Assembly (NCBI RefSeq): GCF_900631615.1
Contig: NZ_LR131273.1
Location: 3,876,850-3,940,849, forward strand
Origin: Tsukamurella paurometabola
GTDB lineage: Bacteria > Actinomycetota > Actinomycetes > Mycobacteriales > Mycobacteriaceae
Direction: 5' to 3'
Length of the DNA: 64,000 nucleotides
The position numbers and the translations under genes are program-made. Below the pieces are notes generated by a model that saw only the letters and a program-made list of their open reading frames with translations, had not been told where the DNA came from and made no database searches. Positions 1 to 10,114 of the stretch are shown here, piece by piece; the stretch's first letter is position 1, and the number at the start of each line of letters is the position of its first letter.

Positions 1-125
1 ACCAACGGGTGGTTGATCGTCACGTCGGATTCGAGCGTGCGCCCGAAGGTCACCGTCTTACCGGGGGCGAAGGTCAGCGTCTGCCCGTCCACAGTGACGG
101 TGAGAACCGCGGTATCCGTACTCAT
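1..125 (-). CDS. FHA-domain protein, N-terminal fragment
   Basis: Only the first 41 codons are in the window; the gene runs off the left edge. The visible residues begin MSTDTAVLTVTVDG and continue through VTFGRTLESDVTINHPLV, which fits the first strands of an FHA phosphothreonine-binding domain, with GR followed by the SD and NHPLV signature. FHA domains at the extreme N-terminus followed by an ABC transporter occur in mycobacterial Rv1747-like proteins, but the rest of the protein is not visible here, so that is only a possibility. The gene lies 69 bases downstream of mpa on the same strand and has its own promoter-like hexamer. Confidence 0.7.
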   Translation of the reverse strand, partial: MSTDTAVLTVTVDGQTLTFAPGKTVTFGRTLESDVTINHPL

Positions 126-133
126 CACGGAGC

Positions 134-139
134 ATTCTA
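134..139 (-). promoter_or_regulatory. Candidate -10 element of the FHA gene
   Basis: TAGAAT read on the minus strand ends 8 bases before the ATG at 125 (5 bases before an in-frame GTG at 128), consistent with leaderless or near-leaderless transcription. Confidence 0.4.
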
Positions 140-194
140 TTCAGACGCCGCTTGCCCTGGGCTTATGCCGCGCTTGTTGTGCGAGCCCGGTGGG

Positions 195-1922
195 TCACAG
201 GTACTGCCCGGTGTTGTTCTCCGTGTCGATCGCGCGGGAGGCGCTCGAGTTCTTGCCGGTCACCAGGGTGCGGATGTAGACGATGCGCTCGCCCTTCTTC
301 CCCGAGATCCGCGCCCAGTCGTCCGGGTTCGTGGTGTTCGGCAGGTCCTCGTTCTCGGCGAACTCCTCGACGATGGACTCCAGCAGGTGGGTGATGCGCA
401 ATCCCGGCTGGCCGGTCTCGAGGAAGCCCTTGATGGCGTGCTTCTTCGCGCGGTCCACGACGTTCTGGATCATCGCACCCGAGTTGAAGTCCTTGAAGTA
501 CATGACCTCCTTGTCGCCGTTGGCGTAGGTCACCTCCAGGAACCGGTTGTCGTCGGTCTCCGCGTACATCCGCTCGACGACCCGCTCGATCATGGCCTTG
601 ACACAGGCCTCGCGATCGCCGCCGAACTCGGCGAGGTCCTCCTCGTGGATCGGCAGCGCCGCCGTGAGGTACTTCGAGAAGATGTCGATCGCGCCCTCGG
701 CGTCGGGGCGCTCGATCTTGATCTTCACGTCCAGGCGGCCGGGCCGCAGGATCGCGGGGTCGATCATGTCCTCGCGGTTCGACGCACCGATCACGATGAC
801 GTTCTCCAGGCCCTCGACACCGTCGATCTCCGACAGCAGCTGCGGCACGACCGTGGTCTCGACGTCGGAGCTGACGCCCGACCCGCGGGTGCGGAAGATC
901 GAGTCCATCTCGTCGAAGAAGACGATGACGGGCGTGCCCTCCGACGCCTTCTCCCGCGCTCGCTGGAAGATCAGGCGGATGTGCCGCTCGGTCTCGCCGA
1001 CGAACTTGTTGAGCAGCTCGGGGCCCTTGATGTTGAGGAAGTACGACTTGACCTCGCGCGAGTCGTCGCCCCGGACCTCGGCGATCTTCTTCGCGAGCGA
1101 GTTCGCGACGGCCTTCGCGATGAGCGTCTTGCCGTTGCCGGGCGGGCCGTACAGCAGCACGCCCTTCGGCGGCCGCAACGAGTAGTCCTTGAACAGGTCC
1201 TTGTGCAGGAAGGGCAGCTCGACGGCGTCACGGATCAGTTCGATCTGCCGGCCCAGGCCGCCGATGTCGGAGTAATCGACGTCCGGCACCTCCTCCAGCA
1301 CCAGGTCCTCGACCTCGGCCTTGGGGATCCGCTCGAACGCGTAACCCGCCTTGGTGTCGACGAGCAGGGAATCGCCCACGCGGAGTTTGCGGCGCGGCAG
1401 GCCGAACTCGTCCACGCCGGGATCGTCGGAGGCCTGCAGGGCCAGCGGGGCTGCGAGGCGCACCACGCGCTCCTCGTCGGCGTGGCCCACGACCAGGGCA
1501 CGGGCACCGTTGTCGAGGATCTCGCGGAGGGTGGAGATCTCCCCGACCGTCTCGAACTCGGTGGCCTCGACCACGGTCAGCGCCTCGTTGAGGCGCACCG
1601 TCTGGCCCGTGCGGAAGGACGCGACGTCCAGGTTCGGGGAGCACGTCAGCCGCATCTTGCGCCCGGAGGTGAAGACGTCCACGGTGTCGTCCTCGTAGGT
1701 GCCCAGCAGCACGCCGTAGCCCGACGGGGGCTGGCCGAGCCGCTCGACCTCCTCGCGGAGCGTGAGCAGCTGATTGCGGGCGTCGCGCAGCGTCTCGAGC
1801 AGCTTCGCGTTGCGGGTGGTGAGCGCATCGACGCGCTCGCGCAGCGCGGCCGCGGACGTGGCCTGCGGGGCGGACGAGTCCGCCGGCGCGGCCGAGGAAC
1901 GAGTCGGATCCGGTTCCGTCAC
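195..1922 (-). CDS. mpa: Proteasome-associated AAA+ ATPase Mpa/ARC
   Basis: 575-residue hexameric ATPase that recognises Pup-tagged proteins, unfolds them and feeds them to the 20S proteasome in the cytoplasm. Visible features are an N-terminal coiled coil at about 25-63 (Pup binding in the family), OB-type inter-domains, Walker A GPPGNGKT at 259-266, Walker B IVFFDE at about 333-338, and the C-terminal GQYL tail whose penultimate Tyr docks into the proteasome alpha ring. Length is near the usual 600. The start is GTG at 1922, about 10 bases after an AAGGGAG ribosome-binding site. It follows trmI on the same strand, as in mycobacteria. The next gene downstream is an FHA protein rather than the dop/pup/prcBA genes often found there. 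Confidence 0.97.
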   Translation of the reverse strand: MTEPDPTRSSAAPADSSAPQATSAAALRERVDALTTRNAKLLETLRDARNQLLTLREEVERLGQPPSGYGVLLGTYEDDTVDVFTSGRKMRLTCSPNLDVASFRTGQTVRLNEALTVVEATEFETVGEISTLREILDNGARALVVGHADEERVVRLAAPLALQASDDPGVDEFGLPRRKLRVGDSLLVDTKAGYAFERIPKAEVEDLVLEEVPDVDYSDIGGLGRQIELIRDAVELPFLHKDLFKDYSLRPPKGVLLYGPPGNGKTLIAKAVANSLAKKIAEVRGDDSREVKSYFLNIKGPELLNKFVGETERHIRLIFQRAREKASEGTPVIVFFDEMDSIFRTRGSGVSSDVETTVVPQLLSEIDGVEGLENVIVIGASNREDMIDPAILRPGRLDVKIKIERPDAEGAIDIFSKYLTAALPIHEEDLAEFGGDREACVKAMIERVVERMYAETDDNRFLEVTYANGDKEVMYFKDFNSGAMIQNVVDRAKKHAIKGFLETGQPGLRITHLLESIVEEFAENEDLPNTTNPDDWARISGKKGERIVYIRTLVTGKNSSASRAIDTENNTGQYL

Positions 1923-1955
1923 GAGTGAACTCCCTTTCCGTGGGGACTTCTCACG

Positions 1956-2828
<873 letters not shown>

Positions 2829-2847
2829 CTATCGGTAGGACTGGTAC

Positions 2848-3717
2848 ATGGCCGATAACGCGTTCTTCCACCCCGCCGGAACCGTCGACGCGGACGGGTT
2901 CGAATACGAGGTCTTCGACCCCACGCCGTCGACCGCGAGCGTGTGGGCCGACACCATGCAGCACGGTGCGCCGCCCGCGGCGATCATGGTGCGCGCCATG
3001 GAGAAGCTGGTCGGGGCGGGGCGCCGGGAGCGCAGCGAGCGGGCCCAGTCGGCGCCGTCGCTCGCCATCTCCCGGGTGACGATCGACCTGCTCGGCGTCG
3101 TGCCGATCACCCGGACCCGGGTGCGGGCGTGGGTCGCGCGGCCCGGTCGGACGATCTCGCTGATCGCCGCGGAGATGGACTGTGTCGACGCCGCCGGGGA
3201 GTACCGCACCGTTGCGCGGGCGCAGGCCTGGGCGCTCGCCGCGTCGGACACCTCGGCCATCGCTCGCGACCTCTCCCCCGCGCTGCCGCCCGCGGGCGCG
3301 GAGCAGGGCGTCATGCCCGGCTTCTTCCAGCACCTCAAGGACCAGGGATTCCTGGCCGCCTGCGAATGGAAGTTCGTCGACGGGCCCGACGGCCCCGACG
3401 GCGTCAAGCAGTGCTGGGTCCGGGCGCGGATGCCGCTCGTCGCCGGCGAGGAGCCGTCGCCGCTGGTGCAGGTGTTCTCGGTGGTGGACGCCGCGAACGG
3501 CATCTCCGCCTACCTCGATCCCACCGCGGTGACCTGGATGAACATGGACATGACGGTGCATTTCCACCGGTCGCCGCGGCCCGTGGACGGCTGGGTGGGA
3601 CTGATCGGCGACCAGTTGGTCGGCGGCGAGGGCATCGGCACGACCGTCTCGCGCCTGTACGACGGAGCCGGGGCATTCGCCGTCGGCGCGCAGACGCTGC
3701 TCGTCGCCGCGCGCTGA
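2848..3717 (+). CDS. Thioesterase family protein (TesB-like double hotdog)
   Basis: 289 residues, divergent from trmI with 64 bases between the starts. The sequence has two hotdog-like halves (about 20-130 and 180-287), with a HGAPPAAIMVRAME segment resembling the hotdog helix and a C-terminal WMNMDMTVHFHR strand followed by DGAGAFAVGAQTLL, as in TesB-like acyl-CoA thioesterases. The likely reaction is hydrolysis of an acyl-CoA; the physiological substrate cannot be read from the sequence. No signal peptide is seen, so it is probably cytoplasmic. It converges with hisG, and only 34 bases separate the stop codons. Confidence 0.8.
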   Translation: MADNAFFHPAGTVDADGFEYEVFDPTPSTASVWADTMQHGAPPAAIMVRAMEKLVGAGRRERSERAQSAPSLAISRVTIDLLGVVPITRTRVRAWVARPGRTISLIAAEMDCVDAAGEYRTVARAQAWALAASDTSAIARDLSPALPPAGAEQGVMPGFFQHLKDQGFLAACEWKFVDGPDGPDGVKQCWVRARMPLVAGEEPSPLVQVFSVVDAANGISAYLDPTAVTWMNMDMTVHFHRSPRPVDGWVGLIGDQLVGGEGIGTTVSRLYDGAGAFAVGAQTLLVAAR

Positions 3718-3751
3718 CGGCGCGCGGCTCGGCGGATCCCGACGGCGGCGG

Positions 3752-4597
3752 TCAGAAGCGGCAGCTGCGGATGTCCGTCATGAGGATCGCCTTGGCGCCG
3801 AGCTCCGCGAGATCGTCCATCACGCCGTTGGCGTCCTTGCGGAGCACCATCGCGCGGACGGCGACCCAATCGTCGTCGGCCATGGGCGCCACGGTCGGCG
3901 ACTCCAGGCCGGGCGTGACGGCGACCGCGCGGTCCAGCAGCGTGCGCGGGCAGTCGTAGTCCAGCATCACGTACTGACGGCCGAAGACGACGCCCTTGAG
4001 TCGCGCGGTGAGCTGGTCGCGGGCGCGATCGGACTCGACGCCCACCCGCTCGATGAGCACTCCCTCGGAGTCGCAGAGCGAGTCGCCGAAGGCCACGAGG
4101 TTGTTCTGCCGCAGCGAACGGCCCGATTCCACGACATCGGCGATGAGATCGGCGACGCCGAGCTGGATGGAGATCTCCACGGCACCGTCGAGACGGATCA
4201 CCTCGGCGTCGAGGCCCCGCGCGGCGAGGTCGCGGCGCACCAGGTTGGGGTACGAGGTGGCGACGCGCTTGCCCGCGAGGTCGGCGACGGTCCAGTCGGT
4301 TCCGGCCGGACCGGCGTAGCGGAACGTGGAGCGGCCGAAGCCCAGCGCGAGGCGCTCGGTGAACTCCGCGCCGGAGTCCAGCGCGAGATCGCGACCGGTG
4401 ATGCCCATGTCGAGCTCGCCCGAGCCGACGTACAGGGCGATGTCCTTGGGGCGGAGGAAGAAGAACTCCACCTCGTTGGCGTTGTCGAGGACTGTGAGGT
4501 CCTTCGCGTCGGAGCGGCGGCGGTATCCCGCCTCGCTGAGGATGGCGGCGGCGGCCTCGGAGAGCGCGCCCTTGTTCGGTACGGCGACCCGCAACAT
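3752..4597 (-). CDS. hisG: ATP phosphoribosyltransferase, long form
   Basis: 281 residues, the size of the long (HisG-L) form with a C-terminal ACT-like regulatory domain. It catalyses the first step of histidine synthesis, joining ATP and PRPP, and the family is feedback-inhibited by histidine through the C-terminal domain. Recognisable segments are the N-terminal [20 protein letters not shown]-like [14 protein letters not shown] in the middle, [18 protein letters not shown], and the C-terminal MTDIRSCRF. It is encoded 34 bases downstream of hisE on the same strand, giving a two-gene his operon. Confidence 0.96.
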   Translation of the reverse strand: MLRVAVPNKGALSEAAAAILSEAGYRRRSDAKDLTVLDNANEVEFFFLRPKDIALYVGSGELDMGITGRDLALDSGAEFTERLALGFGRSTFRYAGPAGTDWTVADLAGKRVATSYPNLVRRDLAARGLDAEVIRLDGAVEISIQLGVADLIADVVESGRSLRQNNLVAFGDSLCDSEGVLIERVGVESDRARDQLTARLKGVVFGRQYVMLDYDCPRTLLDRAVAVTPGLESPTVAPMADDDWVAVRAMVLRKDANGVMDDLAELGAKAILMTDIRSCRF

Positions 4598-4631
4598 GTC
4601 TGTCAGATCCTTCGGGAAAGAGTGTGCCGGG

Positions 4632-4904
4632 CTACAGGTAGGAGTAGACGTCGTCGAGCGTCAGGCCGCGCTTGACCAGCAGCACCTGCAGCCAGTACAG
4701 CAGCTGCGACGCCTCCTCGGCGAGGTCCTCGTCGCTCTGATGCTCGGCGGCGATCCACACCTCACCCGCCTCCTCGAGCACCTTCTTGCCCAGGAAATGG
4801 ATACCGCGGTCCAGCGCCTCGACGGTCCCGCTCCCGGCGGGCCGCTCCTCGGCCTTGGTGGCCAACTCCGCGAACAGCGTCTCCATGGTCTTCACGAAGG
4901 TCAT
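4632..4904 (-). CDS. hisE: Phosphoribosyl-ATP pyrophosphatase
   Basis: 90 residues, matching the usual size of a stand-alone HisE. It hydrolyses phosphoribosyl-ATP to phosphoribosyl-AMP, the second step of histidine synthesis. The MazG-like helical core is visible, with [14 protein letters not shown] (acidic metal-binding helix) and [14 protein letters not shown]. The start at 4904 gives [14 protein letters not shown], which fits the family; a longer upstream reading frame is a shadow of the divergent hydrolase gene. Only 27 bases separate it from the divergent gene start, so both promoters are packed into each other's 5' regions. Confidence 0.95.
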   Translation of the reverse strand: MTFVKTMETLFAELATKAEERPAGSGTVEALDRGIHFLGKKVLEEAGEVWIAAEHQSDEDLAEEASQLLYWLQVLLVKRGLTLDDVYSYL

Positions 4905-4918
4905 TGTCCCACGCGAAC

Positions 4919-4924
4919 TAGAGT
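4919..4924 (+). promoter_or_regulatory. Candidate -10 element, leaderless hydrolase gene
   Basis: TAGAGT followed by 7 bases and then GTG at 4932. This spacing suggests transcription starts at the initiation codon and supports the 4932 start. Confidence 0.55.
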
Positions 4925-4931
4925 GGTCCGT

Positions 4932-6830
4932 GTGGAGGGCAGTGCGACCGAGGCGACGGCACCGTCGGCCCCGGATACGGACGGGCCCGGCACCCCGCCC
5001 GCGAAGGGCGCCACGCAGTACCGGTACGCCCGGGCCCTGATCCGGGCGCGACTGCGGTTCGTGCGCGCCGCGCGGGATCCCGACCGGTTCCTGCGCGAGA
5101 ACTACGAGGACTTCGCGGCGCGGCATCCGTTGCTCGCGTGGGCCTGGAGCCTGCTGCATCTCGACTTCGCGGGGCTGTTCGTGGGCGGCCTGTTCCTCAT
5201 GAGCAGCCTCACCGTGTCGCTGCTCCCGCGGTCCTGGTTCTTCCAGGGCATCGTCTCGGGGATCAACGCGGTGATCGGCTACGCGATCGGCGTCCTGCTC
5301 AAGTGGGTGGTCGTCGACCTGCTGGTGCGTGCGCACCCGATCCGCGACGACCCGCGGCGCGCGCGGTTCGTACCGGTCTGGCGGGCGCTGATCGTGCTCG
5401 GCGTCCTCGTGGGCGGCCTGGCGATGATGGTGGCCGCGAAGCGCTGGCAGGACGATATCCGGGCCCTCATGGGCATGCCTCCCGGTTCGAACCTCTGGTA
5501 CGTGCTCACGCCGATCGCGGCCTTCCTCGTGGCCGCGGCGTTGATCTCCACCTTCCGCGTGCTCCGCGATCTGGGACTGTTCCTGGCGCGGCGCGCCAAC
5601 AGGTACCTGCGGGTGCCGCAGCCCGCCGCGAAGGTACTGGGCTTCGGCCTCGTGGTCCTGCTGGTGGCGTTCACCGTCAACGATGTGGGCTTCCGTGCCT
5701 TCACCGCGACCGCCAACACCCTCGCCTCGGCGACCAACGACCAGGAGCTGCCCGAGTTCCCGCAGCCCGCGGAGAGCTGGCGCTCGGGCTCGGAGGCGTC
5801 GGCCGCGCGGTGGTCCGGGCTCGGCAACGAGGGCCGCAAGTTCGTCTCGGGCGGATTGCGCGCCGCCGAGATCGCGCGGTTCACCACGCGCCCCGTGACC
5901 GAACCGGTCCGGGTGTACGTGGGTCTCGAGAACGCGGAAACCCCCGAGGATCGAGTGGCCCTGCTCCATCGGGAGCTGGCCCGCACCGGCGCCCTCGACC
6001 GGGGGCACGTGGTGGTCGTGCCGACCACCGGTTCCGGCTGGGTGAACCCGACGGCCGCCCGGGCGGTGGAACTGATGTACGACGGTGACGTCGCCCTGGT
6101 CGCCATGCAGTACTCGTACCTGCCCAGCTGGATCTCCTTCGTCACCGACGGCGAGGCGTCCCTCGCCTCCGGCAAACGGCTCATCGACGCCGTCGTGGCG
6201 GACGTCCGCGCGCGCCCCGTCGGTTCGCGCCCGAAACTCCTGGTCATGGGTGAGAGTCTCGGCACCCGCGCCGGCGAGGGCGCGTTCGCCGGGCTGCCCG
6301 ACATCCGGGACAAGGTCGACGGTGTCGTCTGGCTCGGCCCGCCGCGCGCCAACCCGATCCACTCCGCGATCACCGACCGGCGCGACCTGGGCACCCCCGA
6401 GGTGTTGCCGACCTACACCGACGGGCTGATCGTCCGCTTCACCGACGGTCGGCGGCCGCTGACGGGCGAGGGCGGCAGCGGCGGTCCGGAATGGCTGGCG
6501 CCGCACATCGTCTACGTCCAGCACCCGTCGGATCCGGTGGTCTGGTGGTCGCCCGAACTCATGCTGCGGCAGCCCGACTGGCTGCGGGAGCCGCCCGGGC
6601 GCGACCGTAGCCCGGCGATGGCGTGGTACCCGTTCGTCACGTTCTGGCAGGTCACCGCCGACCTCGCCAACGCCGCCGGCGTCCCGGACGGGCACGGCCA
6701 CAACTACGGCACCGCCGTGGTCGACGCCTTCGCCGCCGTGCTCCCGCCCGCGGACTGGACGCCGGCCGATACGGAGCGAGTCCGGATGGCCGTGATGGCC
6801 AGCGCCGCGATCGACGGCGCGGAGAAGTAG
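4932..6830 (+). CDS. Membrane-bound alpha/beta-hydrolase family protein
   Basis: 632 residues. The N-terminal half has about five hydrophobic segments (for example [68 protein letters not shown]). The C-terminal half is a hydrolase domain with the nucleophile elbow GESLG in [14 protein letters not shown] and a late His in GHGHNYG. This layout matches the actinobacterial Abhydrolase_9 family with its own N-terminal membrane domain; its substrate is unknown to me. The GTG start is chosen from the leaderless promoter spacing. The ORF is open much further upstream, but that part overlaps hisE and hisG and is a shadow. Confidence 0.85.
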   Translation: MEGSATEATAPSAPDTDGPGTPPAKGATQYRYARALIRARLRFVRAARDPDRFLRENYEDFAARHPLLAWAWSLLHLDFAGLFVGGLFLMSSLTVSLLPRSWFFQGIVSGINAVIGYAIGVLLKWVVVDLLVRAHPIRDDPRRARFVPVWRALIVLGVLVGGLAMMVAAKRWQDDIRALMGMPPGSNLWYVLTPIAAFLVAAALISTFRVLRDLGLFLARRANRYLRVPQPAAKVLGFGLVVLLVAFTVNDVGFRAFTATANTLASATNDQELPEFPQPAESWRSGSEASAARWSGLGNEGRKFVSGGLRAAEIARFTTRPVTEPVRVYVGLENAETPEDRVALLHRELARTGALDRGHVVVVPTTGSGWVNPTAARAVELMYDGDVALVAMQYSYLPSWISFVTDGEASLASGKRLIDAVVADVRARPVGSRPKLLVMGESLGTRAGEGAFAGLPDIRDKVDGVVWLGPPRANPIHSAITDRRDLGTPEVLPTYTDGLIVRFTDGRRPLTGEGGSGGPEWLAPHIVYVQHPSDPVVWWSPELMLRQPDWLREPPGRDRSPAMAWYPFVTFWQVTADLANAAGVPDGHGHNYGTAVVDAFAAVLPPADWTPADTERVRMAVMASAAIDGAEK

Positions 6831-6936
6831 CGCGCGAGCGCCGCCCGCGCCTGCGTGGCGGGGCTCTCTCCGCACGAACACCGTGATGCCCAGCACTTTC
6901 GGCTGGTCTGAGCGAGCGCGACCGCGCCGTCGCCGC

Positions 6937-6942
6937 TAGTTT
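6937..6942 (+). promoter_or_regulatory. Candidate -10 element, leaderless lipoprotein gene
   Basis: TAGTTT followed by 7 bases and ATG at 6950. Confidence 0.5.
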
Positions 6943-6949
6943 CCAGAAA

Positions 6950-7351
6950 ATGAACCGACGGTGGTCAGCGATGTGTGCCCTGCTTCTGCTCGCGGCGTCC
7001 GGATGCGCGGCGCAGAAGGACGATTCGGCGGCGAGCTCGGTCAGCTTCTCCGCGATCGCGGGAACCTCCGGTGCGCCGTCGGCGCAGCCCACCGACGGCG
7101 TCGAACTCGCCTCCGCCGACACCGTGTGCGGCACCGTCGCCACGGTCCAGGACGAGGCGCCCGTCGTGATCCGCAGCGGCTCCGCGAACTGCGTCCGGGT
7201 GCTCCGGGCGGCGCGAGCCTACGCGGCGGCGGTCTCCCACGCCGACGGTCAGCCGGTCACCCTCGAGACGGGAGGCTGGCGGTGCACCGCGGCCGAGGGG
7301 CGCGGGCCCGCCACCTGCCGGTCGGGGGACGCCGCGTTCAGCGTCGGCTGA
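6950..7351 (+). CDS. Small putative lipoprotein
   Basis: 133 residues beginning MNRRWSAMCALLLLAASGCAAQ: a positively charged start, a hydrophobic core and a lipobox (LAASGC) with Cys19 as the predicted lipidated residue. The mature part contains four further Cys (in TVCGT, ANCVR, WRCTA and ATCRS), which could form two disulfides outside the membrane. I do not recognise a named domain. The 3' end overlaps the convergent HAD phosphatase gene by 14 bases. The leaderless promoter supports this start. Confidence 0.75.
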   Translation: MNRRWSAMCALLLLAASGCAAQKDDSAASSVSFSAIAGTSGAPSAQPTDGVELASADTVCGTVATVQDEAPVVIRSGSANCVRVLRAARAYAAAVSHADGQPVTLETGGWRCTAAEGRGPATCRSGDAAFSVG

Positions 7352-8000
7352 GCGGCGCGAAGTCCACCAGCGCCGCGCCCGTCAGCGTGCCGAGGTGACG
7401 CGCACCGTCGAGCACCGGTTCGGGACCGACGGTGAGGACCGTGCAACCCGCGGCGAGCGCGGAGCGCGAGCCCGTCGGCGAGTCCTCGACGGCGACGCAG
7501 TCGGCCGCCGGGAAGCCCACCAGTGCCGCGCCGCGCAGGTACGGGTCCGGCGCGGGCTTGGGGCTGGGCACCTCGTCACCGCAGACGGTGGCCACGAATC
7601 GGTCGCGCCCGAGGGTACCGAGTGCGTGCTCGGTGACCTCGCGGATCGTGTTGGTGACCAGGACCAGCGGGACATCGGCCGCGGCCAGGAGGTCCAGGGT
7701 CTCACGTGCGCCGGGCTGCCACGGGATCCCGCCGTCGAACAGTTCCACGACCCGGTTCGAGACCCACCGCTCCGCCCCGGCGTAGTCGCGGTCCGCCTCC
7801 GGGACCTGCGCGAAGTCGAAGAGCTTGCGCAGCGCGTCCGCGGTGGCGTTGCCCAGCGTCGACTCGCGCGCCTCCGGGGTGATCTCCATGCCCAGGTCGC
7901 GGGTGAACTCGGCGACGGCGATGTCCCAGAGCTTCTCGGAGTCGAGGAGGGTGCCGTCCATGTCGAAGAGGACCGCGGCGGGCAGTGACGGGGAGGTCAT
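7338..8000 (-). CDS. HAD-superfamily phosphatase (beta-phosphoglucomutase-like)
   Basis: 220 residues. HAD motif I is FDMDGTLLDSE near the N-terminus, motif II is VLVTNT, motif III is the Lys in SPKPAPDPYL, and motif IV is AVEDSPTGSRSA. A cap domain sits after motif I (subfamily IA type). Such proteins hydrolyse small phosphorylated metabolites; the specific substrate cannot be told. I start at ATG 8000 rather than 8009 because a TAGGGT hexamer lies exactly 7 bases before 8000 and would lie inside the longer version. Divergent from the 5'-nucleotidase gene. Confidence 0.9.
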   Translation of the reverse strand: MTSPSLPAAVLFDMDGTLLDSEKLWDIAVAEFTRDLGMEITPEARESTLGNATADALRKLFDFAQVPEADRDYAGAERWVSNRVVELFDGGIPWQPGARETLDLLAAADVPLVLVTNTIREVTEHALGTLGRDRFVATVCGDEVPSPKPAPDPYLRGAALVGFPAADCVAVEDSPTGSRSALAAGCTVLTVGPEPVLDGARHLGTLTGAALVDFAPLSRR

Positions 8001-8007
8001 GCCGAAC

Positions 8008-8013
8008 ACCCTA
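8008..8013 (-). promoter_or_regulatory. Candidate -10 element, leaderless HAD gene
   Basis: TAGGGT on the minus strand, 7 bases from the ATG at 8000; decides between two in-frame starts. Confidence 0.55.
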
Positions 8014-8084
8014 AGTCGGCGCGCGCACGGGGTGTTAATTCATTCGTCATCCGAACGATGGCTGCCTGTGTTCGAATTCGTGCC

Positions 8085-9797
8085 ATGCGCAATCGTCGTC
8101 TGTCCGCCGCCCTGGCCCTCACCGCGACCGCGGCGCTCCTCGCGAGCTGCGGCACCTCCGGGAACGAGGCGGGGCCGTCGTCCTCCGGCGCGGCGTCGTC
8201 GACCTCGAAGGCGAGCTTCACGGTGCCCGGCGTCGACGACCTGCCGGCCGCGAACCCGGACCAGGTGCACCTGCTGGCGTTCAACGACTTCCACGGCAAC
8301 CTGCAGCCGCCCACCGGCTCCACGGGCAAGATCGGCGGCCAGGAGGCCGGCGGCGCGGCCTACTTCGCCACCGCCCTGCAGCGGCTCAAGAAGCAGTACC
8401 CGAACAACCTCACCGTCGCAGCGGGCGATCTCGTGAGCGCGAGCCCCCTGGTCTCCGCGCTCTTCCGCGACGAACCGACGGTCAAGTTCCTCAACTCCGT
8501 GGGCCTGCAGGCGAGCTCGGTGGGCAATCACGAATTCGATCACGGCACCATCGAGCTGGAGCGGCTGCAGAAGGGCGGCTGCGCGCCGCAGGGGTGCGAG
8601 CCGGGCGAGCCCTTCACCGGCGCCGCGTACCAGTACCTCGCCGCGAACGTGACCAACGAGCAGGGCCAGCTCCCGCCCGGCACCGTGCCGTGGAAGATGT
8701 TCGAGGTCGGCGGGAAGAAGATCGCCGTCATCGGCACCGTCACGCCCGAGACCGCGACCATCGTCGCGCCGGAGGGCGTGCGCGGCTACAGTTTCGGCGA
8801 CGAGGCCGAGGCGATCAACAAGTACGTCCCCGAGATCAAGGCCGCCGGCGCACAGGCGATCGTCGCGACCATGCACGACGGCGGGGCGCAGAAGGGATCG
8901 GGCGAGGCCGACCCGAACGCGTGCAACGACGTCTCCGCGCCGGTGCCGGACCTGGCGAAGCGGATCGACCCGGCCGTCACCTCGCTCGTCACTGCGCATT
9001 CCCACCAGGCCTACACCTGCACCATCGACGGCCGCACCGTCACGCAGGCCGCCTCCTACGGCCGCCTCATCACCGACATCACCCTCGACTTCAGCGGTCC
9101 CGCGGCGAAGGCGACGGCGGTGAACCGCGTGGTGCGTCGTGACCTCCCCGCCGACGCCGCCACCCAGCGACTCGTCGAGTTCTACGAGAAGGAGGCCAAG
9201 CCCCGTGCCGACCGGGTGATCGGGAGGATCCCCACGGATCTCAAGCGGGAGCCCTTCCCCGGCGGCGACTCCCCGCTCGGCGACGTCATCGCCGATGCGA
9301 TGCTGTTCACCACTCGCCCGCCCAACGAGGCCGCGGGGCAGATCGCCCTCATGAACCCGGGCGGCGTCCGCGCCGACCTCAAGGGCGGCGACGTCACGTA
9401 CGGCGCCGCGTACACGGTGCAGCCCTTCGGCAATCAGGTCGTCACCGTCTCGCTCACCGGCCAGGAGATCATCGACCTCCTCGAGCAGCAGTGGCAGAAC
9501 CCCGCCAAGACGACGATCCTGGCACCGTCGGGAATCACGTACAGCTACGACCCGAACGGCGCCCCGAACCGGAAGGTGGTGCGCGAGAGCGTCAAGGTCG
9601 GCGACCAGCCACTGAACCCGGTCGCGAAGTACCGGGTGACCACGAACAACTTCCTCGCCGCGGGCGGCGACGGCTTCAGCGTCTTCACCCGGTCCACCGA
9701 CCTCACGGTCGGCGGCATCGACCTCGATGCCCTGGAGAAGTACCTGCAGGCCACTCCGGAGCTGAAGGTGCCCACCAGCCGGATCACGAAGCTGTAG
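8085..9797 (+). CDS. Lipoprotein 5'-nucleotidase / metallophosphatase
   Basis: 570 residues with an N-terminal lipoprotein signal ending LLASCG, so it is predicted to be lipid-anchored outside the membrane. The metallophosphoesterase domain shows LLAFNDFHGNL (Asp and His ligands), AGDLVSASPLVS, GNHEFDHG and TAHSHQAY. The C-terminal 5'-nucleotidase domain has MNPGGVRADL and AGGDGFSVF. The family (UshA/YfkN type) hydrolyses extracellular nucleotides or UDP-sugars, helping scavenge nucleosides and phosphate. I start at the ATG directly before the signal peptide; an in-frame ATG 27 bases upstream would add 9 residues that do not fit a signal peptide. Confidence 0.93.
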   Translation: MRNRRLSAALALTATAALLASCGTSGNEAGPSSSGAASSTSKASFTVPGVDDLPAANPDQVHLLAFNDFHGNLQPPTGSTGKIGGQEAGGAAYFATALQRLKKQYPNNLTVAAGDLVSASPLVSALFRDEPTVKFLNSVGLQASSVGNHEFDHGTIELERLQKGGCAPQGCEPGEPFTGAAYQYLAANVTNEQGQLPPGTVPWKMFEVGGKKIAVIGTVTPETATIVAPEGVRGYSFGDEAEAINKYVPEIKAAGAQAIVATMHDGGAQKGSGEADPNACNDVSAPVPDLAKRIDPAVTSLVTAHSHQAYTCTIDGRTVTQAASYGRLITDITLDFSGPAAKATAVNRVVRRDLPADAATQRLVEFYEKEAKPRADRVIGRIPTDLKREPFPGGDSPLGDVIADAMLFTTRPPNEAAGQIALMNPGGVRADLKGGDVTYGAAYTVQPFGNQVVTVSLTGQEIIDLLEQQWQNPAKTTILAPSGITYSYDPNGAPNRKVVRESVKVGDQPLNPVAKYRVTTNNFLAAGGDGFSVFTRSTDLTVGGIDLDALEKYLQATPELKVPTSRITKL

Positions 9798-9937
9798 CGA
9801 TGATCTCGCCGGAGTCGGCGCGCACGGTGGACTGCGCGTACGAGGGGCCGACGATGACGGGGCGCACCGTGGTCGACGGTGCACACCCTCTCGTGGTCGA
9901 CCTGGCCGCACTGCGCTGACGCCGATCGGCCCCGCGC

Positions 9938-10114
9938 TCAGCCGTCGTCGAGGCCCAGGTCCGCGGACACCCGCTTCACGGCGTCGAGGGCGTCCGCGAG
10001 CGACGCGGCCCATGACGCGGCGATCTGCAGGCCGGCGGCGTCGTCGAGACGCCAGAACCAGGCGCCCTCCTCGCCCGGCTCGCCGGCCTGCAGGTGCAGC
10101 CTGTAGTCGTCCAC
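9938..10114 (-). CDS. Small protein coupled to metH
   Basis: 58 residues starting VDDYRLHLQAGEPGEEGAWFWRLDDAAG and ending VKRVSADLGLDDG. The GTG start overlaps the metH stop by one base (TAGTG), a classic translational-coupling junction, which is the main evidence that it is real. No domain is recognised; it is acidic and probably has a short beta strand followed by a helix. Its position suggests a role linked to MetH, but that is inference only. Confidence 0.55.
   Translation of the reverse strand: MDDYRLHLQAGEPGEEGAWFWRLDDAAGLQIAASWAASLADALDAVKRVSADLGLDDG

Noticed and set aside
9-1928. 639-codon open frame on the plus strand over mpa
   Set aside because: Antisense shadow of a clearly recognised gene; composition is the biased Arg/Asp/Val/Leu mix of a GC-rich complementary frame.
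9800-9919. 39-codon ORF after the 5'-nucleotidase gene
   Set aside because: No ribosome-binding site, no promoter pattern, no family-like sequence; probably just the spacer before the metH-linked small gene.
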